64,000 nucleotides of DNA from Maccoyibacter intestinihominis (GCF_040096355.1 NZ_JBBMEX010000012.1:1-64000), one strand, 5' to 3'; shown: positions 42,534-49,450, numbered from the stretch's first letter. Made by a program: numbers and translations. The notes: generated from the sequence alone by a model not told the origin.

Positions 42534-42616
42534 AGCAAAGCCAGCCGAGCCAGTCAACGGTCAAGATGAACGGCACATTTCATGCGCCGCCGTTGACAGC
42601 CTCGCTCGTCTTTGCT
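42534..42616. repeat. long imperfect inverted repeat in the nested element
   Basis: The left arm 42534-42560 starts AGCAAAG and ends GTCAACGG; the right arm 42590-42616 is its inverse at about 20 of 27 positions. The loop is about 29 bases. Possible oriT or terminator-like structure after the gene at 42161-42505. Confidence 0.55.
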
Positions 42617-42716
42617 GATGGGTAATCAAGGCGGGAAAGCCCTAAAATGGCTTCCCACCCATTTCAATTTTGAAAAGAAAATCCGTCTGCTTTTTCGTAA
42701 GTGTGGCTATCTGTCT

Positions 42717-42731
42717 GGGACACTTTGTCCC
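42717..42731. promoter_or_regulatory. palindrome with GGGACA/TGTCCC half-sites, candidate operator 2
   Basis: GGGACACTTTGTCCC. It shares its half-sites and spacing with 40576-40600. Possible binding site for the element's XRE regulator. Confidence 0.4.
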
Positions 42732-42968
42732 ATAGTTCGGCGCAGGACGAGGGATGGGGGCTTTCATATACGCCCTGTCTGCTGATGAAACCAGTCCTGC
42801 GCTTGCAGCTCCACGCCACGCAATCACAGCCCTGTTTTCCTGCCGTTTCAAATGCCCTTGCCCTCCCTGGTGGCAACCGCATTTTCGCAGCAACGCCGAC
42901 AGAGCGTATAACACACTACACTTTGCAAGCAAAGTCGTGTGCCAAGGGGCAAGCCCCTTTGGAAACCC

Positions 42969-43038
42969 CTGACAACAAAACAGGCTGAATATCCCGCACT
43001 TTCCCGGTGCTTGATACTCAGCCTTTATTTGTTGTCAG
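42969..43038. repeat. long hairpin near the right end of the nested element
   Basis: CTGACAACAAA-AC-AGGCTGA (42969-42988) pairs with TCAGCCT-TTA-TTTGTTGTCAG (43018-43038), with about 29 bases between. It lies 23 bases inside the right terminal repeat. Confidence 0.65.
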
Positions 43039-43060
43039 CAGCCCCCGTTTCGTGGTCTGC

Positions 43061-43079
43061 GTGTAGTTCCTTGTAAACT
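43061..43079 (-). repeat. right inverted terminal repeat of the nested element
   Basis: GTGTAGTTCCTTGTAAACT on the plus strand, the inverse of the left repeat with one mismatch. It ends four bases before the ImmA/IrrE stop codon. Confidence 0.8.
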
Positions 43080-43082
43080 GAC

Positions 43083-43802
43083 CTAAGTATATGTAATAAC
43101 TTTTGTAGTTGGGCACGGTAATACTTGATAATATATTACACCATATTGAGAAATCTTACATTCCTCTTTTTTCTCACATATAACATCTAAAAATTCCATG
43201 TTTTTCTCAGCAAGATAATTCCAGCTAATAGTACATGTATTTACACTACTAAAGGTTCTCCAATATTCATCTGTCTCCTTTTTCACAAAAAAAATGTTAC
43301 CACTGGGCATAGCATTTTCAAGTGCAAAAAAACATGCCATAGTTGATGTTTGAGCACTTTCGGTTATATTTCTTACTAATATTTGAAAACCTTGCTCTAG
43401 ATATTCTTCTATCTTTTCTTTTACCCAACTAGTAGGCATTAACAATTCCGAAGCAAAAATATTTGCTTCTAATTCTTGAGTATCTAATAAACGTTTACCA
43501 CTAACTTGAATATAGTGTTCACCTGCTATACACTTAACGTCTCCATTGTGCCACGGTATACATATATGCCCCAGCTCATGTGCCAATGTAAATCTTCGCC
43601 TTGGTATATATGTTATTTCCGTATTTATTATTACTTTATTATCATTCAACTGTGAATATGCTTCTATTCCGTATTGATTTTCTTCTTCCACAATTTGAAT
43701 ATCCATTTCTGAAAAAATATTACTTACATCAATTGGCGGCGTCAAATCAAATCTATCTGCAATTCTTCGTGCAAATTTTCTCACAGCTTCGAATCTATTC
43801 AT
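43083..43802 (-). CDS. ImmA/IrrE-family metallopeptidase
   Basis: A 239-residue protein. The zinc-protease core has RFTLAHELGHICIP with His75, Glu76 and His79, then ELEANIFASELLMPTSWV, which supplies the third ligand. ImmA/IrrE proteases cleave repressors or antitoxins in mobile elements and toxin-antitoxin loci. The start overlaps the upstream small-protein gene by 8 bases, and it is third in a coupled operon after the E3-like RNase gene and the acidic-protein gene. The stop codon lies four bases from the nested element, and the same frame reopens on the other side of that element, so the C-terminus may be changed by the insertion. Confidence 0.9.
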   Translation of the reverse strand: MNRFEAVRKFARRIADRFDLTPPIDVSNIFSEMDIQIVEEENQYGIEAYSQLNDNKVIINTEITYIPRRRFTLAHELGHICIPWHNGDVKCIAGEHYIQVSGKRLLDTQELEANIFASELLMPTSWVKEKIEEYLEQGFQILVRNITESAQTSTMACFFALENAMPSGNIFFVKKETDEYWRTFSSVNTCTISWNYLAEKNMEFLDVICEKKEECKISQYGVIYYQVLPCPTTKVITYT

Positions 43803-44103
43803 TTGACTCCTTTCTTAACCTATCAATAGCTTCTTCGTCATAAGAGCGTGCTGCAATTCGGTTTGTATCACTCATCCTTTCATACTCAGCGAAATCAATT
43901 CCTTCTCTTCGACATCTTAAGATATCTCTAAATATACTGTCACTATTCTTTCCCCATTCTTGATACTCATATGGGGTCAAGCCAAGAAATTCTCTCAATG
44001 TCACACCTGTGTCATTATCATGCCAATAATCAATGTAGTCATCTAAGTCAAATATATTTGCGTCGCCATCCAAGCATGCTTGTACATATGTTTTACTTAA
44101 CAT
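43795..44103 (-). CDS. small acidic protein, candidate antitoxin/immunity of the E3-like RNase
   Basis: A 102-residue protein. The ATG at 44103 follows GGGAGGAAAATCG, so it starts inside the last codons of the RNase gene and overlaps it by 11 bases. It is rich in Asp/Glu: ACLDGDANIFDLDDYIDYWHDNDTGVTLREFLGLTPYEYQEWGKNSDSIF-like segments occupy the middle, with an Arg/Glu tail. I know no named family. Its position, overlapping the toxin gene, its acidity against a basic RNase, and its size argue for an inhibitor role. It shows no clear similarity to the classical E3 immunity protein. This assignment is inference. Confidence 0.7.
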   Translation of the reverse strand: MLSKTYVQACLDGDANIFDLDDYIDYWHDNDTGVTLREFLGLTPYEYQEWGKNSDSIFRDILRCRREGIDFAEYERMSDTNRIAARSYDEEAIDRLRKESNE

Positions 44104-44320
44104 CGATTTTCCTCCCATTTACTGCATCTTTAATATAATTTCCTTGCGCATCTAATACCATGATATGTCTACCTCGTTTATTAAAAACTTCTATTTCTCC
44201 GTGCAATTCATCCCACGAATAATACTTATCATTAGCTCTATAAATCTGTCTATCTCCTATTACCCTAAACTTTTGTAATCCATCCAAAAAGCAAGGTTTT
44301 GGCTTTGGAATATATGACAC
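44093..44320 (-). CDS. stand-alone colicin-E3-like ribonuclease (cytotoxic domain)
   Basis: A 75-residue protein starting at a GTG with AAGGAGG 8 bases before it. It matches the C-terminal ribosomal-RNase domain of colicin E3 and pyocin S6: YYSWDELHGEIEVFNKRGRH, then VLDAQGNYIKDAVNGRKIDV. The family's catalytic set is present at matching spacing: Asp37, His40 (D+3), Glu44 (D+7) and Arg70 (D+33, against D+35 in colicin E3). There is no translocation or receptor domain, no signal peptide and no export tag, so it would act inside the cell that makes it. Colicin E3 cleaves 16S rRNA near the decoding site. First gene of an operon with the acidic protein and ImmA/IrrE. Confidence 0.82.
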   Translation of the reverse strand: MSYIPKPKPCFLDGLQKFRVIGDRQIYRANDKYYSWDELHGEIEVFNKRGRHIMVLDAQGNYIKDAVNGRKIDVK

Positions 44321-44348
44321 CTAATCATCCTCCTTGGTTATTGTAATT

Positions 44349-44634
44349 TTATATAAATATCTGCGTAATATCCTGATACCGATTCACCACCCGGTAAATC
44401 TCTACATATTCTTCCCCGATCTTATACAGCACAACATAATTCCCACAAATCACATATTTATAATCCGTACGAAAGCTGACCCTCTTAGCAAAATCAGATC
44501 CCATATACGGAAATTGCTGTATATTCTCAATTCGAGCATATATCTCCTGAATGGTCTTTACTGCCATTTCTTCATTATCTTCTGCAATTATTCAAGTCCT
44601 CTGCTACAATAGGGTTAATCCGTAATTTCATCAT
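44349..44634 (-). pseudogene. frameshifted RelE/ParE-family toxin gene
   Basis: The gene starts at an ATG (44634 or 44631), three bases after the antitoxin stop codon, and encodes MKLRINPIVAEDL in one frame. The rest, IIAEDNEEMAVKTIQEIYARIENIQQFPYMGSDFAKRV and YVICGNYVVLYKIGEEYVEIYRVVNRYQD, lies in another frame. The phase changes near 44590-44597, where a small insertion or deletion has brought in a TAA. The C-terminal RVVNRYQD motif is typical of RelE/ParE toxins. The toxin should be inactive unless translation slips at this site. Confidence 0.8.
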
Positions 44635-44637
44635 AAG

Positions 44638-44886
44638 CTATACCCCGACAGATTTCTTCAGTTCATCCAAACTCATCCAGGTACTTTCATCCTTAACTGC
44701 TTCTTCTGCTTCCTGCAGCTTCATCAACAGCTTTTTCTCTGCCTTCTCGCGCTCATAGTCCTCAATGTCCATAACCACAAACTTGCCTCTGCCATTTTTC
44801 GTCAAAAACACGGGTTCTCCAACCTGGCAATTTTTTAATACCTCATTATAATTTCTTAAATCCGATACAGGTAATATATTTGGCAT
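44638..44886 (-). CDS. Phd/YefM-family antitoxin
   Basis: An 82-residue antitoxin: PNILPVSDLRNYNEVLKNCQVGEPVFLTKNGRGKFVVMDIEDYE is the DNA-binding Phd/YefM domain, and the acidic C-terminal part (MKLQEAEEAVKDESTWMSLDELKKSVGV) is the toxin-binding tail. It is complete and followed three bases later by the frameshifted RelE-type toxin gene, so it is now an orphan antitoxin. AAGGAG lies before the ATG. Confidence 0.9.
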   Translation of the reverse strand: MPNILPVSDLRNYNEVLKNCQVGEPVFLTKNGRGKFVVMDIEDYEREKAEKKLLMKLQEAEEAVKDESTWMSLDELKKSVGV

Positions 44887-44984
44887 AACATCAACTCCTT
44901 TTTCTGAGGTGTTTTTTATCTTATATCTGTATTATATCCAGTATTGCTGTAAAATTCAACGTAAGATTTTGATCATCAAACAAC

Positions 44985-46106
44985 CTATACATTTATAACC
45001 AAATGTATTTCACTTGACTTATTTTCTGTAACAATATGTGGAAAATTCCCATTAAATAGCAAGTCTTTAATCACCATACTATGTGGATGTTGATATCTGT
45101 TATTCATCCCTGCTGATATAATACAATAAGCATTTAATTTCCCTAATTCCTTATTATAGTTATATTTTGATCCATGATGAGGAATTTGGATACAGCCTAT
45201 ATTTTTCCAATATATATCATATGCCTGAACCAAATTCTGCCACTTAAATTTTCCAGACGCATCATAATCCCCCAGATACAAGCATCCAGCATTTTTAAAA
45301 TTTCGATTACAGTACTCCCCACAATAACTAGTATCAACTATACTTTGTCTAAAATATTGTTCTTTCATGCCAGAATATAAAGTCATTGAATTTGTGTTAA
45401 AACTTCCTCCTATTGCTTTATATGCATTTTTTATCTTCTCACGATTACTTTCTGTTCCTTTCTCCCAAATTTCCTGTATATCCTCGTTATTCATCTCACT
45501 CAAAAACACACGATTTAATTCCTCGTGCAACCGTCTAAGCCTGTCTGTTTGTCTAAAATTATAAGGAATATATGCCCATTCTTCACACATATAGTCATTG
45601 TTAAGAGTTCGTTCAAAAATAGTACCAACAATATTTTCTCCTGAAGAGATTCCTCTTACATCAATGACACTATAGCTTTCCTCGGTTTCACGGATCTGAT
45701 ATAGACTTGGACTATATCCTATGTTTAAATAATTGAGTGCTTCATAAGGATTACGGGCAAATAATGATGTAAATGATTCTCTTCCATTATATTTGATTAA
45801 ATTATATAATCTTAGATACTTTGCATTTTCCTCTGTTAATAATGGAAAAAAGATTTTTTTAACCTTACAATATTTTAACAAAAAGGGAATTCCATTAATG
45901 TGATCTTCATCTAAATGTGAAATAAATACTGCATGAATAATTTCATCTTTTTCAAAATTATTTTTTATTTGTTCTTCAACCAATTTCACATTTGTTGAAG
46001 AACCACAATCATAAACAACATTTACCCATTCTCTTTTTAAGTCGTCCATAAATTGCTCACAATAAAATGCCCCCTGACCAACAGGCAAAAAACTTCTAAT
46101 CATCAT
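44985..46106 (-). CDS. MBL-fold hydrolase in the defence island
   Basis: About 373 residues. The start at 46106 follows GAGGTG. It is a metallo-beta-lactamase fold: N-terminal FLPVGQGAFYCEQF, then VVYDCGS, the metal motif SHLDEDH (His64, Asp66, Asp68, His69), then a long insert, and later LYLGDYDASGKF and IQIPHHGSKYNYN. The last two motifs are those of ComEC-type MBL domains. It has no signal peptide. The gene is 21 bases after the broken rloB gene on the same strand, so it belongs to the AbiL-like cluster. Its role there is unknown; nuclease or nucleotide hydrolysis is possible from the fold. Confidence 0.85.
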   Translation of the reverse strand: MMIRSFLPVGQGAFYCEQFMDDLKREWVNVVYDCGSSTNVKLVEEQIKNNFEKDEIIHAVFISHLDEDHINGIPFLLKYCKVKKIFFPLLTEENAKYLRLYNLIKYNGRESFTSLFARNPYEALNYLNIGYSPSLYQIRETEESYSVIDVRGISSGENIVGTIFERTLNNDYMCEEWAYIPYNFRQTDRLRRLHEELNRVFLSEMNNEDIQEIWEKGTESNREKIKNAYKAIGGSFNTNSMTLYSGMKEQYFRQSIVDTSYCGEYCNRNFKNAGCLYLGDYDASGKFKWQNLVQAYDIYWKNIGCIQIPHHGSKYNYNKELGKLNAYCIISAGMNNRYQHPHSMVIKDLLFNGNFPHIVTENKSSEIHLVINV

Positions 46107-46127
46107 AACTATTTTACACCTCATACT

Positions 46128-46581
46128 TTATCTTTTTATCTCCCCCACCAGCTCATCTACCGTGGTACATGGACACATCTCTGATGGCTTTGTTTTACCT
46201 TCCCTGATACATTGCTCCAGCTTCTTTTCTGCTATCCGGATCGCATTTTCCTCATTACCAAATTTACAGAGTTTTCCATACATCTGACCATCAGCCTTAG
46301 AGTACTTCTGCCCTGTTTTATTTTCATACATCCGTCCAAATTCTGAGCAACATGTCCAGGAATTCTGAATTACCGGCATGGAACCAAAATATGCATACAT
46401 CTATATTTCAAAACACGGATTTGACCATCCCACCTGTATTCCTTCCCTCTCCGCTTTCGCAATAATCTCATCAAATCCCTGCACTTGGTCTCTGTCAAAC
46501 ACAATCCACGGTATTCGGTACTCTAAATCGTTTGCTTTGCTCACGAGTCTTTCTATTACCAGTTCTGTCCTTTTTCGCCAT
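46128..46581 (-). pseudogene. degraded RloB/AbiLii-like partner gene
   Basis: The start ATG (46581) lies 2 bases after the ATPase stop, with GGGAGG before it, and gives MAKKD. Near 46565 the frame changes and ELVIERLVSKANDLEYRIPWIVFDRDQVQGFDEIIAK-type sequence follows, which matches the middle of RloB. About 60-70 codons, the early Toprim-like part, are missing between. Then at 46401-46403 a TAG takes the place expected for Trp in the conserved NPCFEIW motif. The same frame goes on with YAYFGSMPVIQNSWTCC and YSKADGQMYGKL to the natural end. So an internal deletion and an amber stop have disabled it. Confidence 0.8.
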
Positions 46582-46583
46582 AC

Positions 46584-47846
46584 TCAATCCTCCCTAAAAA
46601 CATCAATGCTCTTTAAGTTTGGAATTGCTCCATACTTTCCAAGCAAATAATTCTTCTCATAACTCTCATCTTTACGAATACGATAGCCATCCTCATCTAC
46701 GAAATCAGCTAAAGAATACAATGCGGAAACCCCTCTTTTGTCCTTTTCTACAAACCAAATTTCATCACGACGCAACAACTGGTTAGATAGCTGCCATGTA
46801 TCATGGGTTGTAAATACAAGTTGTGCATGATTGGTATTGATTTCCGGGTTTAAAAATGTAAGCAAAAAATTTCTTACAAGCAACGGATGAAGACGAGCAT
46901 TTAATTCATCAATAAAGAACACGCTTCCCTTCTCCAATACTTCCTGCAACTCCGGATATAATGCAAACATTTTCAATGTTCCGGCAGATTCCATGCCCAA
47001 AGGAATTTCTGCCATTCTATCCGAATCAATCATTTTGTGAAGCGCATTAATCTTGTAAGTATCCTCTTTTACCTCTCCATCACTGGGAATCTTTTCTATC
47101 TTAAAATCCTTAATATGCTCATCAAAAGATGCAAAGTACTCTACTACCTTCTGCTGGACATCTTTGCTTTCAACAAAGTCCTTTGGTAATCTGTGGGACA
47201 TAAAAAAGTTTGTAAACGGATTACCAAAATCAGCAAATTCATTTGCCACAAACCAGTCTCTGATTGCTTTACACTTACTGATTTTCAGTTTCGCTCCTAA
47301 AGAAATAATAAGCACCTGTTTTTCAAGTGCGACTCGAATATTATCCCTGCTGTTCTTAGGAAAACCAGACAAGTCTAATTCTTCATCAGAAGTTCCACGA
47401 TAGAACACAGTGCTATATTTTCTAGCAGTCTTCGCTTTAGAATTGAGCCATTCCTCTGTCACACCTTCTTTATTAATGCAAAAACCATAATTATATGTTC
47501 TCTCCGACTTATCCCCCGGAAAAATGAAATATACTTCAAAACCGGATTCTGCATTCGCTGATATGGAATCAAATAAAAACGGAGTAGGTCTGAATTCTTC
47601 AAACTTTTCCTCTTCATCCCCATACTTAAAAGAATTAACAACATAATCCGACATATATTCAAAGGCATTATATATATTAGACTTTCCGCTGGCATTGGCT
47701 CCATAAATGGCAGCAACCGGCAAAATCTTCTCACTACCAATAGCAACTACTCTATCTGAAAACTCTGTCATCTTCGCTGCTGACAAATCCAAAGTAGCTT
47801 CTTCTCTAAATGATTTAAAATTTTTAAAATTAAATTGGATTAACAT
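46584..47846 (-). CDS. AbiLi/RloA-like AAA ATPase
   Basis: About 420 residues. The ATG at 47846 follows AAGGTGGC. It belongs to the AAA15/COG1106 OLD-like ATPases: the N-terminus is IQFNFKNFKSFREEATLDLSAAKM, the Walker A GANASGKSN at residues 49-57, and near the C-terminus FIDELNARLHPLLVRNFLLTFL and LVFTTHDTWQLSNQLLRRDEIWFVEK. Its usual partner, RloB/AbiLii, is directly downstream but broken. Intact AbiL systems abort phage infection. With the partner lost, this ATPase is probably a relic or is working with the MBL gene; neither can be decided from sequence. Confidence 0.88.
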   Translation of the reverse strand: MLIQFNFKNFKSFREEATLDLSAAKMTEFSDRVVAIGSEKILPVAAIYGANASGKSNIYNAFEYMSDYVVNSFKYGDEEEKFEEFRPTPFLFDSISANAESGFEVYFIFPGDKSERTYNYGFCINKEGVTEEWLNSKAKTARKYSTVFYRGTSDEELDLSGFPKNSRDNIRVALEKQVLIISLGAKLKISKCKAIRDWFVANEFADFGNPFTNFFMSHRLPKDFVESKDVQQKVVEYFASFDEHIKDFKIEKIPSDGEVKEDTYKINALHKMIDSDRMAEIPLGMESAGTLKMFALYPELQEVLEKGSVFFIDELNARLHPLLVRNFLLTFLNPEINTNHAQLVFTTHDTWQLSNQLLRRDEIWFVEKDKRGVSALYSLADFVDEDGYRIRKDESYEKNYLLGKYGAIPNLKSIDVFRED

Positions 47847-48023
47847 GATTGCCACCTTACCTTCTTTTCTATATTCTAGTATATACACTTTTTATCTAAA
47901 ATCAATGTATAAATTCGATTTTTTCTCATTTCCATGTGCTTTTTGCATGAAAATTGTAAATCAACATTATCAGTAACCCTATTTTTGCATTAAAAAGCCG
48001 TCATAAAATACCCCTAAAACAAA

Positions 48024-48130
48024 CACAAAAAGTCCCATAGACCAAGGTCTATGAGACTTTTCCATATCATATATTCTTTATTCTGCTGATTCGTTATGAA
48101 TTCTGATTAGCAAACACCCTGAGCTAACAT
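48024..48130. repeat. gdhA 3'-end direct repeat, right copy
   Basis: The native-position copy: last codons of gdhA (AMLAQGVC stop) and terminator. It matches 35566-35673 with 56 identical bases in the terminator part and 31 identical bases over the last codons. Confidence 0.8.
48027..48063 (-). terminator. intrinsic terminator of gdhA
   Basis: On the minus strand GTCTCATAGACC pairs with GGTCTATGGGAC, followed by TTTTT. The identical structure lies at 35569-35605 in the left copy. Confidence 0.85.
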
Positions 48131-49450
48131 CGCATCTGCAACTTTCTCAAATCCTGCAATGTTTGCACCTGCAACATAGTCACCTTCCATGTTGTAGCGT
48201 TTTGCAGCATCGTCTAAGTTGTGGAAGATATTTACCATGATGTTCTGTAATTTTGCATCTACTTCCTCGAAGGTCCAGCTTAATCTCTCGGAGTTCTGGC
48301 TCATCTCTAATGCGGATGTTGCAACACCACCTGCATTTGCAGCTTTTCCAGGTGCAAAGAGTACGTTGTTCTTCTGTAAGTACTCGGTTGCCTCTAAGGT
48401 AGTAGGCATGTTTGCTCCTTCTGCTACTGCAATACATCCGTTTGCAACAAGCTGTTTTGCATCGTCTAATAATAACTCGTTCTGAGTTGCACATGGAAGA
48501 GCTACGTCACACTTGATGCTCCATACTCCACGTCCTTCATGATATTCTGCACTTGGTCTTGCTGCAGCGTACTCTGTTAAACGTGCACGTTTTACTTCTT
48601 TTACTTCTTTTAATAATGCTACATCAATTCCTTCCGGATCATATACCCAACCGGTAGAATCAGATACGGTAACAACCTTAGCACCTAACTGCTGTGCTTT
48701 CTGTGTTGCATAAATTGCAACATTACCGGAACCGGAAACACATACGGTCTTGCCTTTGATGTCATGTCCGTTGCATTTTAACATCTCTTCTGTTAAATAT
48801 AACAGACCATATCCTGTAGCTTCTGTACGAGCTAAAGATCCGCCGTAGGATAATCCTTTTCCTGTTAATACACCTTCATAAAGACCTCTGATCTTTTTAT
48901 ACTGTCCGAACATGTAACCGATCTCTCTGGCACCTGTTCCGATATCTCCTGCAGGAACATCTGTATCTGCTCCTATGTATTTGCAGAGTTCTGTCATAAA
49001 GCTCTGGCAGAATGCCATAACTTCACGGTCTGATTTTCCTTTTGGATCAAAGTCAGAACCACCTTTACCGCCTCCGATTGGAAGTCCTGTTAAAGAGTTC
49101 TTGAAAATCTGCTCAAATCCTAAGAATTTGATAATACCGATATTTACGGAAGGATGTAATCTGAGTCCTCCTTTGTATGGTCCAATAGAATTATTGAACT
49201 GTACACGGTATCCTGTATTTACCTGAACCTGACCTTTGTCGTCTACCCAAGGTACTCTGAATTTAAACTGTCTGTCCGGCTCGCAAAGACGCTCTAATAA
49301 AGCTTCTCTTCTATATACTTCTTCGTTTGCATCAATGACCGGGCGTAAAGAATTTAATACTTCGGTTACTGCCTGAAGGAATTCCGGTTCAGACGCATTT
49401 TTTTCGCGTACTCTCTCAAGTACTTCATCAACATAGCTCATCGTTTTCAA
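48107..49450 (-). CDS. gdhA: NADP-type glutamate dehydrogenase
   Basis: A 447-residue hexameric-type dehydrogenase that makes glutamate from 2-oxoglutarate and ammonium. Key motifs are NSIGPYKGGLRLHPSVN with a substrate-binding Lys, GLPIGGGKGGSDFDPKGKSD with the catalytic Lys loop, PAGDIGTGAREIGYMFGQYKKI, the Rossmann GSGNVAIYATQKA, and GANMPTTLEATEYL. AAAGGAG precedes the ATG. The last codons (AMLAQGVC) lie in the repeat that marks the island edge, so the present 3' end may come from the island. Confidence 0.97.
   Translation of the reverse strand: MKTMSYVDEVLERVREKNASEPEFLQAVTEVLNSLRPVIDANEEVYRREALLERLCEPDRQFKFRVPWVDDKGQVQVNTGYRVQFNNSIGPYKGGLRLHPSVNIGIIKFLGFEQIFKNSLTGLPIGGGKGGSDFDPKGKSDREVMAFCQSFMTELCKYIGADTDVPAGDIGTGAREIGYMFGQYKKIRGLYEGVLTGKGLSYGGSLARTEATGYGLLYLTEEMLKCNGHDIKGKTVCVSGSGNVAIYATQKAQQLGAKVVTVSDSTGWVYDPEGIDVALLKEVKEVKRARLTEYAAARPSAEYHEGRGVWSIKCDVALPCATQNELLLDDAKQLVANGCIAVAEGANMPTTLEATEYLQKNNVLFAPGKAANAGGVATSALEMSQNSERLSWTFEEVDAKLQNIMVNIFHNLDDAAKRYNMEGDYVAGANIAGFEKVADAMLAQGVC

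Larger units (their letters stand above)
42506..43060. other. non-coding right end of the nested element with long hairpins
   Basis: No convincing gene was found; short frames exist on both strands but have no ribosome sites or recognisable products. It holds a long inverted repeat (42534-42560 with 42590-42616, arms AGCAAAG and GTCAACGG), palindrome GGGACACTTTGTCCC at 42717-42731 and a second long hairpin at 42969-43038. It is a candidate for oriT, a replication origin or a structured RNA. Confidence 0.5.
36520..43079. mobile_element. integrative mobilizable element with large serine recombinase, about 6.56 kb
   Basis: Bounded by 19-base inverted repeats. The order from the left is serine recombinase, small protein, MobA/MobL relaxase, RepA_N-type protein, Cys-rich protein (all minus), then an AT-rich orphan, XRE regulator and second AT-rich orphan (plus), then about 570 bases with long hairpins. 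The core genes are visibly richer in GC than the surrounding island, which marks separate origin. There are no conjugation genes such as a coupling ATPase or type IV secretion parts, so it would need a helper for transfer. Gene content resembles serine-recombinase elements of gut Clostridia. Confidence 0.85.
35674..48130. mobile_element. accessory island of about 12.5 kb at the 3' end of gdhA
   Basis: The region between the two gdhA-tail repeats holds no core genes. Its resident genes are conflict or defence types: AbiL-like ATPase plus broken rloB, an MBL hydrolase, a Phd antitoxin plus frameshifted relE, and the E3-like RNase / acidic protein / ImmA-IrrE operon. These are AT-rich. A separate GC-rich mobilizable element (36520-43079) is nested inside. 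No integrase that belongs to the outer island itself is visible, so it may have lost it, or the outer repeats may stem from homologous exchange. The exact ends are inferred from the repeats. Confidence 0.65.

Noticed and set aside
42642..42988. Several overlapping open frames of 72-96 codons on both strands at the right end of the nested element
   Set aside because: They overlap one another on opposite strands, lack ribosome sites and give Cys/Arg/Ser-rich products typical of chance frames in GC-rich DNA.
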